Of a DNA stretch of 64,000 bases, positions 62,769 to 64,000 are shown piece after piece (the first letter of the stretch is position 1; each line of letters starts with the position of its first letter). Under the pieces are notes generated by a model, which worked only from the letters and a program-made list of their open reading frames with translations, made no database searches and was not told the origin of the DNA. A program made the position numbers and the translations under genes. The stretch spans positions 496,001 through 560,000 of the forward strand of contig CAVQKH010000030.1 of the NCBI GenBank assembly GCA_963712995.1, written 5' to 3'. The stretch comes from GCA-003244245 sp963712995. Lineage in GTDB: Bacteria > Actinomycetota > Actinomycetes > Mycobacteriales > Pseudonocardiaceae.

Positions 62769-63710
62769 ATGCACCGAACTCGCAACGAGGTCGTTCCCTC
62801 ACCTCCGCCGTTCGAGATCGTGTTGCGCGGGTTCGACCGCCAGCAGGTCATCGACCACGTCAACGCACTCAAGTCCCGCGTTGCCACCATCGGAGCCGAA
62901 CGCGATGCCGCGCTGCGGCGGGCCGCCGACCTCAACGACGACCTTGACCAGCTGCGTCGAGAGATGGCTGAGGTGACCAGGCAGGTTGAACTCCTCCGTC
63001 GCGAGGCCAAGGAGGCGGCCACCGAAGTCGATCGGCTACAACGCTCCCCGCTGACCGGCGCGACCGCGCGGATCCAGCGCATGCTGCAGATGGCTGAGGA
63101 TGAAGCTGCTGAGTTGCAGACCTCCGCCGAACAGGAGACCGTCTCGCTGCGGGAGAGCGCCCACGCCGAGGCTGATCGGATGCTGGCCGAGACCAGGCAC
63201 CTGTGCGAGCGCCTGGATGCGGAGTCCACCAGCCGGCGGGAGGCTGCGGATGAAGAATCCGCACTCCGACGCCAGCAGGCCGAGCGGCGCTGCGAGCAGG
63301 ACATCGCCAGCCGTCAAGCCGAGCTGGAAACCTGGGTCGGTGACTATCAAGCCCGCAGCATCGCCGCGCTGTATCTGCTCCTCCAGATTGCCGGTGAACG
63401 GCTGAACAACCGGGTGGCCACGGTCAAACGGCAGGTCAACGCTGCCAGAGTGCTGCGCTCCGAGGTCACCGATCAGCTCAGCGCGGTACAACGGCTGCTA
63501 GCCGAGGCGCTCGGCGTGGCGGGTCAGCCCACCGCTGCTGAGCAGGACGAGCACGCCGAGCACGCCGAGTTGCTCAGTGCCGAACCTGCGCCGGAACCAG
63601 TGGCCAGCGCCGGCCGCTCCGGGGTGATCCGGCCGGTGCAGCGGCCTGGCCCGGTGGGTCGCCCTGTGCGGGTGGACCAATCCACGGCCCGCTACGGACT
63701 GCATCCCTAG
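62769..63710 (+). CDS. DivIVA-domain coiled-coil protein
   Basis: 313 residues. FEIVLRGFDRQQVIDHVNAL near 18-37 is the DivIVA membrane-targeting motif pattern; a coiled coil follows (about 40-190, LDQLRREMAEVTRQVELLRR and similar), a second helical part (YLLLQIAGERLNNRVATVKR), and a Pro/Gly-rich tail. It is probably a polar or septal scaffold. It differs from SepIVA at 41.7 kb, so the window holds two DivIVA-related proteins. Confidence 0.75.
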   Translation: MHRTRNEVVPSPPPFEIVLRGFDRQQVIDHVNALKSRVATIGAERDAALRRAADLNDDLDQLRREMAEVTRQVELLRREAKEAATEVDRLQRSPLTGATARIQRMLQMAEDEAAELQTSAEQETVSLRESAHAEADRMLAETRHLCERLDAESTSRREAADEESALRRQQAERRCEQDIASRQAELETWVGDYQARSIAALYLLLQIAGERLNNRVATVKRQVNAARVLRSEVTDQLSAVQRLLAEALGVAGQPTAAEQDEHAEHAELLSAEPAPEPVASAGRSGVIRPVQRPGPVGRPVRVDQSTARYGLHP

Positions 63711-64000
63711 CCCACAGTCATCCCTGCCCACAGTCATCCCTAGCCCACAGTCGCAGCGCAGTCGAGTAGTTCTACCTAGGCCCTATCGCGGGTATTCGCG
63801 CTGCCGGCGCTGCCCGGGCCGCGGCATGCTGATCGGGTGGCTCGGCGGTGGTCGGGCGGACACGGGGCCGCTGCCCGGGCCGGAGAATCGGGCGGCGGGT
63901 GGACCGCTCCCACTTCCAGGAGTCCCTGGCCGGATCGTCGGCAGCCCGGGGTGGGGCCTGGGCTGCCGGCGATCCAGACGTCCGCGCCGCCGCCGGCGCG
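63711..64000. other. Intergenic tail with short direct repeats
   Basis: CCCACAGTCATCCCT occurs at 63711-63725 and 63727-63741, with a partial third copy CCCACAGTC at 63744-63752. The rest is very GC-rich. A minus-strand frame running off the window end contains DPARDSWKWERSTRRP and could be the C-terminus of the next gene, but support is too weak to call it. Confidence 0.5.

Noticed and set aside
1..64000. tRNA or rRNA genes
   Set aside because: No cloverleaf-like segment or rRNA-like sequence was noticed on reading either strand; a dedicated tRNA scan was not possible here.
63780..64000. Minus-strand gene at the window end
   Set aside because: All three frames are open owing to high GC and no motif separates a real C-terminus from chance.

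Overview
The window is a high-GC chromosome segment from an actinomycete. Its backbone follows the Mycobacterium tuberculosis order from ppk to glnD: ppk, cofC, gpsA, ddl, DUF3515, thiL, ung, rpmB, DAK2 protein, recG, pyc, rsmD, coaD, sepIVA, DUF177, rpmF, rnc, mutM, smc, ftsY, amtB, glnB, glnD. Extra genes such as a SARP regulator, XRE/DUF5753 and DUF6879 pairs, a lone DUF742 protein and a Pycsar-type effector point to a Pseudonocardiales-like organism. Species cannot be named from this sequence alone.

Layout. 1-12.6 kb is core: polyphosphate kinase, lipid precursor, sulfur amino acid, peptidoglycan, thiamine, DNA repair and ribosomal genes. A deletion scar there has truncated both cofC and plsC. 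A short cysteine-ending leader peptide precedes cysteine dioxygenase. 12.6-17.8 kb holds a SARP regulator whose stop codon lies in the end of a dead IS982 element, followed by a dead IS1182 element. 17.8-26.7 kb is the accessory island of most interest. In transcription order on the minus strand it encodes a Crp-type cyclic-nucleotide-binding regulator, a class III-like nucleotide cyclase, a large helical NTPase-like protein, an SPFH-like protein, a PP2C phosphatase, a protein-kinase-like membrane protein, a VWA protein and a PycTM (DUF5706) membrane effector. Stop/start overlaps join several of these genes. The first four carry frameshifts as read; the last four are intact.

26.9-31.2 kb holds a membrane protein and pyruvate carboxylase. 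31.4-38.8 kb is a regulatory and peptide-modification patch: two PCMT-like methyltransferases, each overlapped by a tiny upstream ORF (one a charged 50-residue peptide with Asp-Gly sites), XRE regulators and a DUF6879 fusion. 39-40.4 kb is a vanadium-haloperoxidase-like gene. 40.5-45 kb returns to core. 45-48.6 kb is a damaged DosR/DosS/Acg-like patch with truncated genes. 48.6-51.3 kb is a small divergent pair built around an Fe(II)/2-oxoglutarate oxygenase. 51.3-52.4 kb contains gene and transposon debris. 52.4-63.7 kb is core: acyP, smc, ftsY, then amtB-glnB-glnD behind GlnR-type boxes, then a DivIVA-like coiled coil.

Caution on quality: single-base frameshifts also interrupt rnc and smc, genes expected to be needed, so some disruptions are probably sequence errors. 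The density of disruptions is clearly higher in the accessory parts, so real decay is likely there too.
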